Numbered from the stretch's first letter, positions 1 to 9,251 are shown. The stretch is 64,000 bases of DNA from Hoylesella loescheii DSM 19665 = JCM 12249 = ATCC 15930 (GCF_000378085.1 NZ_KB899214.1:214639-278638); one strand, 5' to 3'. The notes: generated by a model not told the origin, from the letters alone. Program-made: numbers and translations.

Positions 1-351
1 GCCATGAAGGTGATTATTCTTTATCGAATAGAAATGTGATAGCTTGTGTGTATCGTTGTTGAAGTGATAATCTTTTCCAATAATGGCTCCTTCTTCATCT
101 ATATATCTAATATGAATGGTAATCAGTTCAGACGCCATTTTATTAAATGTGATGTAGTTTTTACCAATGGTTATAAAGTCCATCACATAGTATTCGCCTT
201 GCGCATGGTATCGCAATTTAAGTGCACTGTCAATTACGATGGTGCTCTTTCTCTTCTGCTCATCCTTTTTTATGTCTTTTTGTGGAGTGCTTGGCGATAA
301 AGAGCATGCCGACAGACACACAGCAAGCAATAAGTTGAAGGTAAGTTTCAT
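1..351 (-). CDS. Small lipoprotein, 3' end outside window
   Basis: The reading frame is open from an ATG at 351 down to the window edge, giving 117 residues without a stop. The N-terminus is a lipoprotein signal: Lys at position 3, a hydrophobic stretch, and the lipobox LSAC, so the protein should be anchored in a membrane and probably exported. After the lipobox comes a Lys-rich segment and then a region rich in beta-type residues. No family is recognised. It lies 46 bp downstream of another small lipoprotein gene in the same direction, so the two could be co-transcribed. The C-terminus and full length cannot be seen. Confidence 0.7.
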   Translation of the reverse strand, partial: MKLTFNLLLAVCLSACSLSPSTPQKDIKKDEQKRKSTIVIDSALKLRYHAQGEYYVMDFITIGKNYITFNKMASELITIHIRYIDEEGAIIGKDYHFNNDTHKLSHFYSIKNNHLHG

Positions 352-397
352 TTGATGTTCTTATTGTGGAGATAACTTCTGATAGGTTCAGATATAA

Positions 398-838
398 TCA
401 ATTTGGTATGACAATCTCAGGTGCTGGATATTTACCATAGATCCATTGCTTAACTCTATTTATACTTCGCTTATGCACATTGTGGTCTGTGTACTGTGCA
501 AGAAAGAAGGTGTCTTTCTTATTTTCCCTCTCAACTATAAGCATTTTGGGGGTTACTTCTTTTATCTTAAAGACTTCTGCACAAGACACTGATGTGACAG
601 TTAAGATGCTATCGTTTATCAATTCATTTTCAGTCTTTATCCTATAGAGGGTGTCATTACTCACATATAGTACAAAGAAGGCTTTATGATACAAATCGGT
701 ATCATCTTCAAATCCACCTTTCAAGGTGTCCCATTGTATTTGTTTGGGAACGATAAGTCTACTATGCTTAATTTTCTGGTTGCAGCTAACCAAAGCAGAG
801 CCTATTATAGCTACAATTATCGCTGTAAGATACTTCAT
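398..838 (-). CDS. Small lipoprotein of unknown function
   Basis: A 146-residue protein that starts with a lipoprotein signal peptide (MKYLTAIIVAIIGSALVSC), with Cys at residue 19 as the expected lipidation site. The mature part is charged and beta-rich, with no motif that I recognise. It is the middle gene of three consecutive small lipoprotein genes on this strand, with 34 bp to the upstream gene and 46 bp to the downstream one, which suggests an operon. The DNA looks AT-richer than the housekeeping genes further on. The function is unknown, and I infer only an envelope location. Confidence 0.7.
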   Translation of the reverse strand: MKYLTAIIVAIIGSALVSCNQKIKHSRLIVPKQIQWDTLKGGFEDDTDLYHKAFFVLYVSNDTLYRIKTENELINDSILTVTSVSCAEVFKIKEVTPKMLIVERENKKDTFFLAQYTDHNVHKRSINRVKQWIYGKYPAPEIVIPN

Positions 839-872
839 TTATTTTTTATATAAGAGAGGAGGGATTGTTATG

Positions 873-1424
873 TTATCTTTTCATTGTTGGCTGTGAAAAG
901 TGGCCATCTTTTAGTTGATACTCAACCAAGAAAGGCTCGTATATCGTTTCGAAACTCTTCCATCCTTTTGTTTCAGCATCGTAGTACAATTGGTTGTCTG
1001 TGGATAGAAAGTCAAAATCCTTAATTTTGTCTGTGGGTTCCATCAGCGGTTCAAGGGTTTCTTGCAATTTCGTGATAATGTGGATATTGGTTAGCACAAT
1101 CAAATCACGATTGTTTTGGCTGATATATCCTACTATGCGCCTGCCTTTATACGCAATGTATTTTTCTCGTAAGCGGTGCTTATTTTGAAATGAAAAAACA
1201 AATTTAGTGGTCGAGTCCTCTTGTACAATGTCAAGTACAGCAACCTTATCTTTGGTGTTTTCCGTGAAAACCTGTTGCATCATGGTATTAACAATGGCCT
1301 TTAACTGTCTGTTTGTTACTTCAAAGCATTCAAGTCTTCTGCCATTATGAGAAGAACAGGCTGTCATAAGGGCAAAGCTAATCGCTAGTACGAATAATGA
1401 TTTACTACATACTTTTGCTATCAT
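873..1424 (-). CDS. Lipoprotein of unknown function
   Basis: I chose the ATG at 1424 over the in-frame GTG at 1430. The 183-residue product then begins MIAKVCSKSLFVLAISFALM followed by the lipobox Cys (MTAC). Residues about 35-170 form a soluble domain with alternating polar and hydrophobic residues and a segment near the middle that looks beta-stranded. No known family is recognised. It is the first gene of the three-lipoprotein cluster and is preceded by a repeat-filled non-coding region that must contain its promoter. The C-terminal Gln-Pro-Thr-Met-Lys-Arg tail has no sorting motif. Confidence 0.68.
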   Translation of the reverse strand: MIAKVCSKSLFVLAISFALMTACSSHNGRRLECFEVTNRQLKAIVNTMMQQVFTENTKDKVAVLDIVQEDSTTKFVFSFQNKHRLREKYIAYKGRRIVGYISQNNRDLIVLTNIHIITKLQETLEPLMEPTDKIKDFDFLSTDNQLYYDAETKGWKSFETIYEPFLVEYQLKDGHFSQPTMKR

Positions 1425-1623
1425 GTACACTTCGTATTAAAATATTATTGGTTATATTGCAGTCTATAATGGTGCGTAATAGTGGTAGGCATTCAACCAT
1501 TTTCATTCACGGTATAAAACATATAACGAGTGACCCTTCTCCAATAACTGTCTATTCGATGCGGATAATGGCGTTAGGTCATACTTTTATTTCTAGGTTA
1601 CAAAGTTAGTTATTTATTATGTA

Positions 1624-2189
1624 TAGTGAGTTCGGAATAAGAGAAATTACACGAGTTTGGGATAAGAGCCACTCATTATGCCAACTACCGCGTAGCGGTT
1701 GGTCCGTTGGTAGGGCAGCGTTGAGAGCAATAGCGACCTACGCGGCCTAAGCCGTACGTGGGAAAAGCTAGGCCGAAGGCCTTGGTCTTTTTACATTTGG
1801 ACTATCTGCTTGTGGGACACGAATGGCTAAAAACAATGTTCTTCATCAATAGCATTTGCCCTCGTATCCGTCTATCGACTAGACAACAAATGTGGTAAAC
1901 GTAAAAAGACCAAGACCTACGGCCTTGTTTTATTATTCCATCTGCAAGGCAGGGTAGCTCACTTTGTTCGCAACCTTGCCCTACCAACGGACCAACCGCT
2001 ATGCGGTAGTTGGTGAGATAGCCATTCGTTTTTTATCTAATCTTGCTTAAAAAGCATGGTATCTTATTCCGAACTCGCGTAGAAATTCGTTATGTAAACT
2101 ACCGCGTAGCTCTAGATGATGAGATTACCATTCGTTTTTTATCTAATCTTGTTCAGAAAAGCATCGTATCTTGTGCCGAATTCCCGCAT
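1624..2189. mobile_element. Older MITE-like remnant interrupted by the inner element
   Basis: The left piece (1624-1648, with gagttcggaataag) and the right piece (2081-2189) can be joined across the inner element. Joined, they give a short element of about 130 bp whose halves match the ends of the inner element. The right piece repeats about 60 bases of the inner right end: ccattcgttttttatctaat occurs at about 2021 and again at about 2129. The outer ends are degenerate and I find no target duplication around them. My reading is an older copy of the same repeat family that served as the insertion target. Confidence 0.5.
1649..2080. mobile_element. MITE-like element with IS982-type ends
   Basis: A 432-bp element with no transposase. 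The left end is acacgagtttgggataa (1649-1665). The right end, read on the other strand, is acgcgagttcggaataa (2064-2080). The 7-bp sequence agaaatt flanks both sides (1642-1648 and 2081-2087), as a target duplication would. The two ends match 14 and 15 of 17 bases of the terminal repeats of the IS982-family element at 58543-59587. Inside is a long imperfect palindrome: 1681-1718 pairs with 1976-2013 (36 of 38) and 1781-1794 pairs perfectly with 1901-1914. The likely history is passive mobilisation by an IS982-type transposase. Confidence 0.6.
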
Positions 2190-2344
2190 CGTTTAATGCT
2201 AGTTTGGCAGTATCTAGGCGGCTCTTTCCATAGCCTATCGCCGCCAACAACTCCCCCTTCCTATCTTCAAACGCCATCTTTAATTCCCCGCCCGATAAGC
2301 TATTGTAGTGAGCTTTTTAAACTCACGCCTTGTTGTAGCTTAGT

Positions 2345-2425
2345 TGGAACCCTGTTCCAGCTAAGTTGGAATAGTGTTCCAATTCAACTGGAACATTATT
2401 CCGGATGATATGGAACAGGTGTCCA
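2345..2425. repeat. Palindrome array, TGGAA/TTCCA family, 4 units
   Basis: Four 15-bp units of the form TGGAA-N5-TTCCA lie at 2345-2359, 2367-2381, 2389-2403 and 2411-2425, separated by 7-bp spacers, so the period is exactly 22 bp. The arms are conserved and the 5 central bases vary (ccctg, tagtg, catta, caggt). Read across the spacers, the same array is a set of 17-bp palindromes TTCCA-N7-TGGAA joined by 5-bp linkers. The same family recurs at 45911-46014. The function is unknown. Confidence 0.75.
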
Positions 2426-2858
2426 AAACATATATAACACGGCGGTTAATGTAATAATGCATCATCAGGGCTTAGAATGCGCATTCTCGGAACGATGAAA
2501 ATGCGAATGACGGAAGGGTTAATTGGCGAGTTCGGGAAGAGGTCTTGACTTTTGAACAAGATTTGGCGGGTAAAGAATTTATGGCTAGAGCGGTTGTTAC
2601 ATGTAAGATGTAACAAAACAGCTAAATGTTAGTATCATGATGAAATCCTATAAATTGGTAACTTGTTTATTATCAATTGCCTATCAATGTCTATGCAAGT
2701 TTAGGATAAAATGTCGTCAACAGTGGGGAAGACAATGGTTCAAAGCGAGTTATAATTTAAATCGCGGAGTTGTGGATAGGACGTTGGTGAAGTGGGCGCA
2801 CTATCTGCAAAACTGCGTTTGCATGATAAATATCTACTTCAATAATGCCGGGTGGAAG

Positions 2859-4604
2859 TTAATTTCTCGCCTTTTTTAATTTCTTCAATTTGCGTTTGGC
2901 TTCGGGTAACTCGGGCCATAGCTCCAATGCTTTCTCGTAATTCCTGATGGCCGCTTGTGGCATGCCCTCCTTTTCCGACTCCTTGCCCAGCAAGGTGTAT
3001 TCGGTGGCTAGGCGTTTCAGTTGTTCAGAGCGTTGTGCTTCTAAGGCATGGGCTTCCGCAAGTTGTTGTTTTAGCATGTTAACGCTGTTCAGCTTTTTGC
3101 GGATAAGCCTTTTGGCAGCAGGCTTCTCAATATCGTAACGGCTGTGGATTGCTAGAAAAAAGTTGTCGATGGTGGCTTGCATGTCGCCCTTGTCGAAGGC
3201 GACCATGGCGTCGGCATATTGCTTATCCGCCTTACTTTCTTGTAAGGCAGAGTTGATGATATTGAGATTGTTGTAGTTTCGGGCGAAGTTGGTGACCTCT
3301 GTTCGCACGAAAATGTTTTCTCGGCGGATAGGTTCTTGCAGACTGATGCCCTGCAACGAGGTGCAACGTGATAGGGCTACGTAAGTTTGTCCACCTGCGA
3401 ATACCCCGCCAGTGAAGTCTATCTTGACGTTGTTAAAGGTGAGTCCTTGACTTTTGTGCACAGTAATGGCCCACGCTAAACGAAGCGGAAATTGTTGATA
3501 GCTGCCTATCTCCTCCTCTTCAATTTTTTGTTCATTCTCGTTGAAGGTGTATCGCACGTTCGACCAGATCTCCCTTTCCACGTCGAAATCCCGTCCGTCT
3601 TCGGTTCGCACGTATATGATGCCGTCTTCTTCATCACCAAATCCGATGATTGTTCCTAGTGTACCGTTCACCCATCTACGTTCCTTATCGTTCTTGATGA
3701 ATAGTACCTGCGCACCTGTTTTTACCTCCAATTCGATAGGTGTGGGTAAACTGCTCTCAGGAAACTCGCCCTCGATGTGACCATAGAATATTGTAGGTTG
3801 GTTGGGTAGGGTGTTAAGCTGCTTTTCGTTGATGTAGTCTACGGTGTCTCTACGCCCCGACAACGTGATAGACAAGCGCCCTTCTTCTGTGCCAATTTCG
3901 GCGTTTACCCGCGCATTTAGTAGTCGCAGGTCGGTATCCGATACCTGCGAAGTGCGTATATGGTCGAGTAGGGAGATGAATTGAGCATCTCTTTGCCTGT
4001 AAACCTTCTTCAATTCCACGGCAATAAGTTGCATTTCTCTGAATACGTGGGCATCGAAGAAGAAGCAAGAGGGGTAAAATGGACGCAGCAGTTGTCGTTC
4101 GTCTTCTTTAATAACAGGTTCAAGCTGGTAGATATCGCCAACCAATAGCAGTTGTTTTCCACCGAAAGGCTCGCGCATGTTGCGGTTATAGATACGCAGC
4201 ACCTTGTCGATAAAGTCGATGATGTCTGCCCTAACCATTGAGATTTCATCGATAATGATTAGCTCAACCTCGCGTAGCAATTTCGTTTTTTCACCATTAT
4301 ATTTCAGCGTATCGCGAATGTTGCGTGCAGAATAGCGTTTGTCGGTGGGTAGTAAAGGGTGGAAAGGCAGTTTGAAAAAGCTGTGCAGGGTGCTTCCACC
4401 AGCATTGATGGCAGCGATACCCGTTGGTGCCAAGATGATGTGCTTTTTCTTGATGGTGGCCGCGATGTGGCGCATAAACGTGGATTTACCCGTGCCCGCC
4501 TTTCCCGTAAGGAAGAGCGAGCGACGGGTAAACTGTATAATTTGGAGTGCCTTTTGCATCTCCTCGTTCTCTAAATCTATTTGGCTGGGCGTATCAGTAT
4601 TCAC
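2859..4604 (-). CDS. PIF1/RecD2-like DNA helicase with C-terminal TPR
   Basis: A 581-residue superfamily 1B helicase, expected to unwind DNA 5' to 3' with ATP in the cytoplasm. The Walker A motif is GKAGTGKST (about residues 34-42), the Walker B motif is LIIIDEIS (about 113-120), and the conserved late motif WAITVHKSQGLTFNNV lies near residue 390. These match the PIF1-like family found in many Bacteroidetes. After the helicase core, roughly residues 455-581 form a helical tail with a TPR-like repeat (YEKALELWPELPEAKRKLKK), an unusual addition that may bind a partner. The start codon is GTG at 4604, because no ATG lies upstream in frame before the conserved region. It stands apart from its neighbours, 212 bp after the penicillin-binding protein gene. 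Confidence 0.85.
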   Translation of the reverse strand: MNTDTPSQIDLENEEMQKALQIIQFTRRSLFLTGKAGTGKSTFMRHIAATIKKKHIILAPTGIAAINAGGSTLHSFFKLPFHPLLPTDKRYSARNIRDTLKYNGEKTKLLREVELIIIDEISMVRADIIDFIDKVLRIYNRNMREPFGGKQLLLVGDIYQLEPVIKEDERQLLRPFYPSCFFFDAHVFREMQLIAVELKKVYRQRDAQFISLLDHIRTSQVSDTDLRLLNARVNAEIGTEEGRLSITLSGRRDTVDYINEKQLNTLPNQPTIFYGHIEGEFPESSLPTPIELEVKTGAQVLFIKNDKERRWVNGTLGTIIGFGDEEDGIIYVRTEDGRDFDVEREIWSNVRYTFNENEQKIEEEEIGSYQQFPLRLAWAITVHKSQGLTFNNVKIDFTGGVFAGGQTYVALSRCTSLQGISLQEPIRRENIFVRTEVTNFARNYNNLNIINSALQESKADKQYADAMVAFDKGDMQATIDNFFLAIHSRYDIEKPAAKRLIRKKLNSVNMLKQQLAEAHALEAQRSEQLKRLATEYTLLGKESEKEGMPQAAIRNYEKALELWPELPEAKRKLKKLKKARN

Positions 4605-4816
4605 GTTGTTTTGTCAAATCTGTCTTAGGATGGTTTAATCAAAGTCTATCTGTGTTGACTTGTCTTTCACCGTATAATCTAGTCCTGTTGGTATGAAACG
4701 CATTTGACACGGCAATCAGAATAGAAAATCATAAGGTGACGGATGCTTGTGGGCGAAATCCGTCGGGCATTAGTTGCAAGATGAAGCGTGCAATGGCGTG
4801 ATGGGGTCATGCCATG

Positions 4817-7306
4817 TTATAGCTCATCGAGGTTTAGGGGCTGTTCGGTGGGTCGCGTTCGTTTTTTCTCCGTTCCCTGTTCGGAGGGAACGAGATCACC
4901 TGGCGTGATGTCTCGGATTGGATTTCCATTGCCATCAAGAATGAGGATGCCCTCGCCTCCTGTGCTGTCGGTTTCTGTTGTGTCGTTTTTAGCCCGCGGA
5001 TAGTAACTGTCGCATAGGTACATGTCGCCCGTTATGTCTGCATCTCGTGGCTTTCCGAACCTGCCATGATATTGTTTAAAGGCAGGATCGCGGAACACCG
5101 ACTGTAAGAAATACCCACAGATGGGTAGTGCCGTTCGGCTGCCTTGTCCCAAAGCACCCGTACGGAAGTGAATACTTCGGTATTCGCCACCAACCCAAGC
5201 GCCCACCACGAGCTTAGGACTAACGGCCATGAACCATGCATCGGAGTGGTTGTTAGACGTACCAGTCTTACCACCAAAGTCGGTATCTTTGAAATCGCCA
5301 ACATATCCCCATAGGCTTTGAGACGTTCCACCGGGTTCGCGCATACCGCCCATCAGTAGTCGTTGCACAAGGAAGGCAGTCTTATAAGGTACCGCCTGTT
5401 CTGAAGTAGCAGGACCAAGGAACACCTCTCGGCCGTCTTTATCTTCTATTCGGGTAACAAGTACGGGGGCGTGGTGCATACCATCGTTCGCGATTGTGCA
5501 ATAGGCGTTGGTCAGTTCGAGCAGGTTGACGTCGCTCGAACCAAGTGCCAGTGATGGCGCATCTTCCAATGGGCTTTTAATTCCCATCTTCTCGGCCGTT
5601 TCGATGATACGTTTGATACCCATTTCTTGTCCTAAACGCACGGCAACCGAGTTGATACTTTTGGCGAAAGCCGCCTTTAATGGCATTGAGTCGCCCGAGA
5701 ATGAGCCATTGGCATTAGAGGGAGTCCATGTAACTACCTCTTGTTTCTTCTTGTCGTACACCTGCATCGAGATATATTCGTCGCGGCGTTTGTCGCATGG
5801 TGTAAGACCTTGGTTCATGGCCTCGGTATATACAAAAAGCTTAAAGGTTGAGCCTGGTTGGCGCATCGCCTTAACTTTATCATACTTCCACGAATTGAAA
5901 TTGATGTCGCCAACCCATGCCTTCACTGCTCCTGTTTGTGGTTCCATCGCCACGAAGGCGCAGTGCATGAACCGAACCATATAGCGAATGGAGTCCATTG
6001 TTGAGATATTCATCTCGATTGTGCCTTTAGCGTAGTCGAAAAGCTTTACGTTATGTGGCTTATTGAGATAATAAGTGATGGAGTCTGGTTGGTTAGGGAA
6101 CTTCTCCAATAGCCAATTATACACGGGCTGTTTGCGTGCAATGCCTTCAATGAAATCGGGTATCACCCTTCCGCGCTCGTCAATCCATGGGTCATTTTTT
6201 CCCCAATGGTTCTTGAAGTTTTGCTGAACCTGCCGCATCTGCTTGGTTGCAGCGTCTTCGGCGTATTTTTGCATGCGGGTATCAAGGGTGGTATATATCT
6301 TCAAACCACTGGTGTAGAGGTCGTAACCATTAGCTTCGCACCAGTCTTTGAGGTAATCGGCTACCGCCTCCCTAAAATAATTGGCCTGTCCGTCGTAGTT
6401 GGTTTCAACGTTATACTTTAGTCTAAGGGGCGTTTGCGACAGCGAATCGTAGACGGCTTGACTGAGATGGCCACGCCTAACCATGTTGGCTAACACGGTA
6501 TTGCGCCTCTTTAAACTGTTTTCGGGATGTGTTATGGGGTTATATGTGGTTGTTGCCTTGAGCATACCGACAAGAGTAGCCGACTGTGCTGCTGTCAACT
6601 CTTTGGGCGTTATGTTGAAATAGGTTTTGCAAGCAGTCTTAATACCGTATGCCGAGGATCCAAAATCCACGGTGTTGGCATACATGCTGAGAATGGTGTT
6701 CTTATCGTAGCTCATTTCCAACTTTGTGGCAATGATCCATTCTTTGGTTTTCATGATGAGCATACGTATGCCAGGGATTTTTCCGAGCAGGCCAGTGGAA
6801 TATTCTGTACGTACCCTAAAAAGGTTTTTAGCCAGCTGTTGGGTGATGGTAGACGCACCACGGCCATCACCTTTGGCAATGGCATCCTTAGCGGCAGCAA
6901 ACATTCCGATGGGGTCTACACCCCAGTGGCTGTAAAAGCGCTCGTCTTCGGTGTCGATAAGTGTATTCCAAAATACAGGGTTAACGTCGCCGTAGTTAAC
7001 TGGCGTACGGTTCTCATTGAAATACTTGCCAATGAGTTTTCCGTCGGCACTATATATTTCGGATGCCTGCGCAGATATGGGGTTGTTGATAGTGGACCAT
7101 CCTGGCGACTTGCCGAAGAGCCAAAGGAAGTTGATATCTACCATACCGAGGTAGACAAAGAAAGCTACAAACATCGAAACAATGGCCACGCCAGTTTTGA
7201 AATACCACTTGCGGCCAATGTATAAGCCTTTGTACCATTTCCAAAATGCCTTTAACTTGGTGGCGCACCATTGCGCGCCTTGCATGATTTTCTTTCGCAT
7301 AATCAT
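4817..7306 (-). CDS. mrcA: Penicillin-binding protein 1A (transglycosylase/transpeptidase)
   Basis: A class A PBP of 829 residues that polymerises glycan strands and cross-links peptidoglycan from the inner membrane. A short cytoplasmic tail is followed by one membrane segment (about 38-58). The GT51 transglycosylase domain has EDERFYSHWGVDP near 120-132, with the catalytic Glu, and ASTITQQLAKN near 151. The transpeptidase domain has the active-site Ser in STFK, then SINS, then KTGTS. The C-terminal tail is Pro- and Thr-rich. All three transpeptidase motifs are intact, so it should be active. The gene is 159 bp downstream of miaA on the same strand. The symbol mrcA (ponA) is given by family and not by demonstrated orthology. 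Confidence 0.93.
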   Translation of the reverse strand: MIMRKKIMQGAQWCATKLKAFWKWYKGLYIGRKWYFKTGVAIVSMFVAFFVYLGMVDINFLWLFGKSPGWSTINNPISAQASEIYSADGKLIGKYFNENRTPVNYGDVNPVFWNTLIDTEDERFYSHWGVDPIGMFAAAKDAIAKGDGRGASTITQQLAKNLFRVRTEYSTGLLGKIPGIRMLIMKTKEWIIATKLEMSYDKNTILSMYANTVDFGSSAYGIKTACKTYFNITPKELTAAQSATLVGMLKATTTYNPITHPENSLKRRNTVLANMVRRGHLSQAVYDSLSQTPLRLKYNVETNYDGQANYFREAVADYLKDWCEANGYDLYTSGLKIYTTLDTRMQKYAEDAATKQMRQVQQNFKNHWGKNDPWIDERGRVIPDFIEGIARKQPVYNWLLEKFPNQPDSITYYLNKPHNVKLFDYAKGTIEMNISTMDSIRYMVRFMHCAFVAMEPQTGAVKAWVGDINFNSWKYDKVKAMRQPGSTFKLFVYTEAMNQGLTPCDKRRDEYISMQVYDKKKQEVVTWTPSNANGSFSGDSMPLKAAFAKSINSVAVRLGQEMGIKRIIETAEKMGIKSPLEDAPSLALGSSDVNLLELTNAYCTIANDGMHHAPVLVTRIEDKDGREVFLGPATSEQAVPYKTAFLVQRLLMGGMREPGGTSQSLWGYVGDFKDTDFGGKTGTSNNHSDAWFMAVSPKLVVGAWVGGEYRSIHFRTGALGQGSRTALPICGYFLQSVFRDPAFKQYHGRFGKPRDADITGDMYLCDSYYPRAKNDTTETDSTGGEGILILDGNGNPIRDITPGDLVPSEQGTEKKRTRPTEQPLNLDEL

Positions 7307-7465
7307 TTGTTGGTTGGTGGAGAATACAATGCCTTTGTCCTGTCGATTGCTCTCGGAGGCGCATAGGGCCTGTGTTCTTCTTATTGTTTGGCATAAGCTG
7401 CAACGCTATTCATACCCTCGTGAGGCAGATACAATGTGTGGCTAGCCTTTTGCAAAATTACGTAT

Positions 7466-8374
7466 TTAATCTGTTATCCCGACAAAAGTGTCGATATAAT
7501 TTGTAATTTCTTCTATGTTGTCGGGATGAAACCACGTTATTTCTGGGTCTTTCTTAAACCACGTAAGTTGTTTGCGCATGTACCTGCGCGTGTTTGATTG
7601 TATTTGTCGGATGGCCTCCTCTAAAGGGATCGTACCATCGAAAAAGGAGAACAGCTCCTTATATCCTACGGTGTTGAGCGAGTTAAGCCCTCGTAGCTGA
7701 TAGACACGACGTGCCTCTTGCTCTAATCCGTTGGCCATCATCTGTAAAACACGTTGGTTAATGCGGTCGTACATCTCTTCGCGTGGGCGGTTTAGGCCAA
7801 TCTTAATGATCTTGAAGGGACGTGTTTTGCGCTCTTTTTTTCGGTACGAAGTGTATGTGTTGCCTGTCATCAGGCATATTTCGAGCGCATGGCACACCCT
7901 TCTAGGGTTTTGCTTGTCAACTAAATCATAGTGCTCGGGGTCCAACTGTTTAAGCATGTCTACAAGAGCAGGCAGTCCCTGCTGTTCGAGAAGTTGCTTT
8001 ACATGCTGGCGCGTTACATCGTCGACGGTTGGAATGTCGTCTATGCCATAACAAAGTGCATCAATATACATCATGCTTCCACCCGTCATCAAGGCCACGT
8101 CGTCGTTCGTGAAAAGCTGATTGAGTAAGGAAAGGGTGTCTGACTCGAAGCACGACGCGCTATAATAGTCGTCGAGTTTGAGGTTGCCAACAAAGTGGTG
8201 GACTGCCTGCTGTTGCTCTTCGGGTGTAGCGGCGGCAGTACCAATGGGCAGTTCGGCGAACATTTGGCGTGAGTCGGCACTGATAATGTGCGCGGCATAA
8301 CGCTTGGCAAGATGCAGGCAGAGTGCAGTTTTACCCACACCTGTAGGTCCAAGAACGACGATGAGTGTTTTCAT
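7466..8374 (-). CDS. miaA: tRNA dimethylallyltransferase
   Basis: MiaA adds a dimethylallyl group to N6 of adenosine 37 in tRNAs that read codons beginning with U, the first step toward ms2i6A. The 302-residue length is normal. The N-terminal P-loop is GPTGVGKTAL (residues 9-18), followed by the conserved SADSRQMF (about 34-41) with the catalytic Asp. The family signatures DKQNPRRVCHALEI and RREEMY-like PREEMYDRIN follow in order. It lies 51 bp downstream of the DUF5715 gene and may share its transcript. No anomalies were seen. Confidence 0.95.
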   Translation of the reverse strand: MKTLIVVLGPTGVGKTALCLHLAKRYAAHIISADSRQMFAELPIGTAAATPEEQQQAVHHFVGNLKLDDYYSASCFESDTLSLLNQLFTNDDVALMTGGSMMYIDALCYGIDDIPTVDDVTRQHVKQLLEQQGLPALVDMLKQLDPEHYDLVDKQNPRRVCHALEICLMTGNTYTSYRKKERKTRPFKIIKIGLNRPREEMYDRINQRVLQMMANGLEQEARRVYQLRGLNSLNTVGYKELFSFFDGTIPLEEAIRQIQSNTRRYMRKQLTWFKKDPEITWFHPDNIEEITNYIDTFVGITD

Positions 8375-8425
8375 TTCATACCTTATTATATATAGGAGGA
8401 TGGCGAGATAGCCGTATGGCAGAAA

Positions 8426-9229
8426 TTATCGCACCGTGACGTGGAAGCATCCTTGCTTCACTTCGTATTTGATATAGCAGCGATTGTTTTGCCGTAGGTC
8501 GTTCAGCACTTCGCTCATTACCCATTTTAGCGTGTCGTTTCTCACCTGTCGGCGTGCAGGACCATCGGGCGCTTCCACCGTTTTATATCTGTTATAGGCG
8601 ATATCGAATGTCGTTCCGAACCTGTGACAGCTGTTTTCGGAGGCATTTCCGTTGTGTCCGCGTAGCTTTTTCACGTCGGCCTCGCTTCGAAGTACACTCG
8701 TAACGATGAACTTATGCAGTGGAATACCTTTAATTTGCAGACTATCGAAGAAGTTTCGGCCAATGTCGTTGAGCAGCACAGCAGCCCTCGGCACAAGGTA
8801 AGGAACACTATTATTAAGCTTGTCTACATGATAATAGGGACTACTGGCCATATACACAAGTTCCGTTTTTCGATTTTCAGCTTCCTCGCGGTCGGCCACA
8901 GGCTTAACGCCATATTTGTTGGCCACCTCCAACTGCATGTCGTTAAGGTCGGGAAAAGCTTTCGAATAATTGGGAACACTTTGTATACGATTCTTTACGG
9001 GTGTGCCGTCAGCCTTGAAAAACTTCAGTTTGGCCAGCTTTCCGTCCACAGGTTGTGCTGCGGCATGTGCGTGTCTTTCGGCATCTTCATTGATGTCTTG
9101 CTCCTTATTTTCGGTTCCCTTCTTCGCATCGGCAGGTTTGGCGATGGAAGGGAAAACCGCGCGCACCACAGCTAATAAAACAACCGTCGCAGCGAAAGCC
9201 TTTAAAAACTGGTTCTTTGTCAATCTCAT
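8426..9229 (-). CDS. DUF5715 family exported protein (M15-like fold)
   Basis: A 267-residue protein with an N-terminal signal or membrane anchor (residues 8-27) and a low-complexity charged linker (about 33-65), then a conserved domain. The segment TSVLRSEADVKKL...SENSCHRFGTTFDIAY resembles the metal-binding part of M15/VanY D-Ala-D-Ala carboxypeptidases (S-x-H-x-x-G-x-x-x-D pattern), and the end has CFHVTV in place of the usual W-H-x-H. This suggests a periplasmic wall-related protein, active or degenerate. It is transcribed divergently from the PhoH gene with a good TAnnTTTG box in front. Confidence 0.75.
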   Translation of the reverse strand: MRLTKNQFLKAFAATVVLLAVVRAVFPSIAKPADAKKGTENKEQDINEDAERHAHAAAQPVDGKLAKLKFFKADGTPVKNRIQSVPNYSKAFPDLNDMQLEVANKYGVKPVADREEAENRKTELVYMASSPYYHVDKLNNSVPYLVPRAAVLLNDIGRNFFDSLQIKGIPLHKFIVTSVLRSEADVKKLRGHNGNASENSCHRFGTTFDIAYNRYKTVEAPDGPARRQVRNDTLKWVMSEVLNDLRQNNRCYIKYEVKQGCFHVTVR

Positions 9230-9251
9230 TGAAAAACGTTTAATTGCGCCA

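Larger units (their letters stand above)
1425..2858. other. Non-coding stretch filled with repeats
   Basis: About 1.4 kb with no convincing gene. The open frames here run through repeats and have no plausible ribosome site or homology. It contains a nested pair of MITE-like elements (1624-2189), a four-unit array of TGGAA/TTCCA palindromes (2345-2425), and a lone end-like sequence ggcgagttcgggaaga near 2524. The rest, 2426-2858, holds nothing that I recognise. Confidence 0.7.

Noticed and set aside
2043..2408. 121-residue open frame in the repeat region
   Set aside because: It runs through the right end of the MITE and into the palindrome array. Composition and position point to repeats and not to a gene.
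2524..2540. Third copy of the IS982-like end (ggcgagttcgggaaga)
   Set aside because: Only one end is seen, with no partner, target duplication or internal similarity to the MITE. It may be chance or a remnant.
6527..7225. 232-residue open frame on the plus strand
   Set aside because: It lies fully opposite the N-terminal part of the penicillin-binding protein gene. Its product has no domain and no ribosome site, so it is a shadow of the coding strand.
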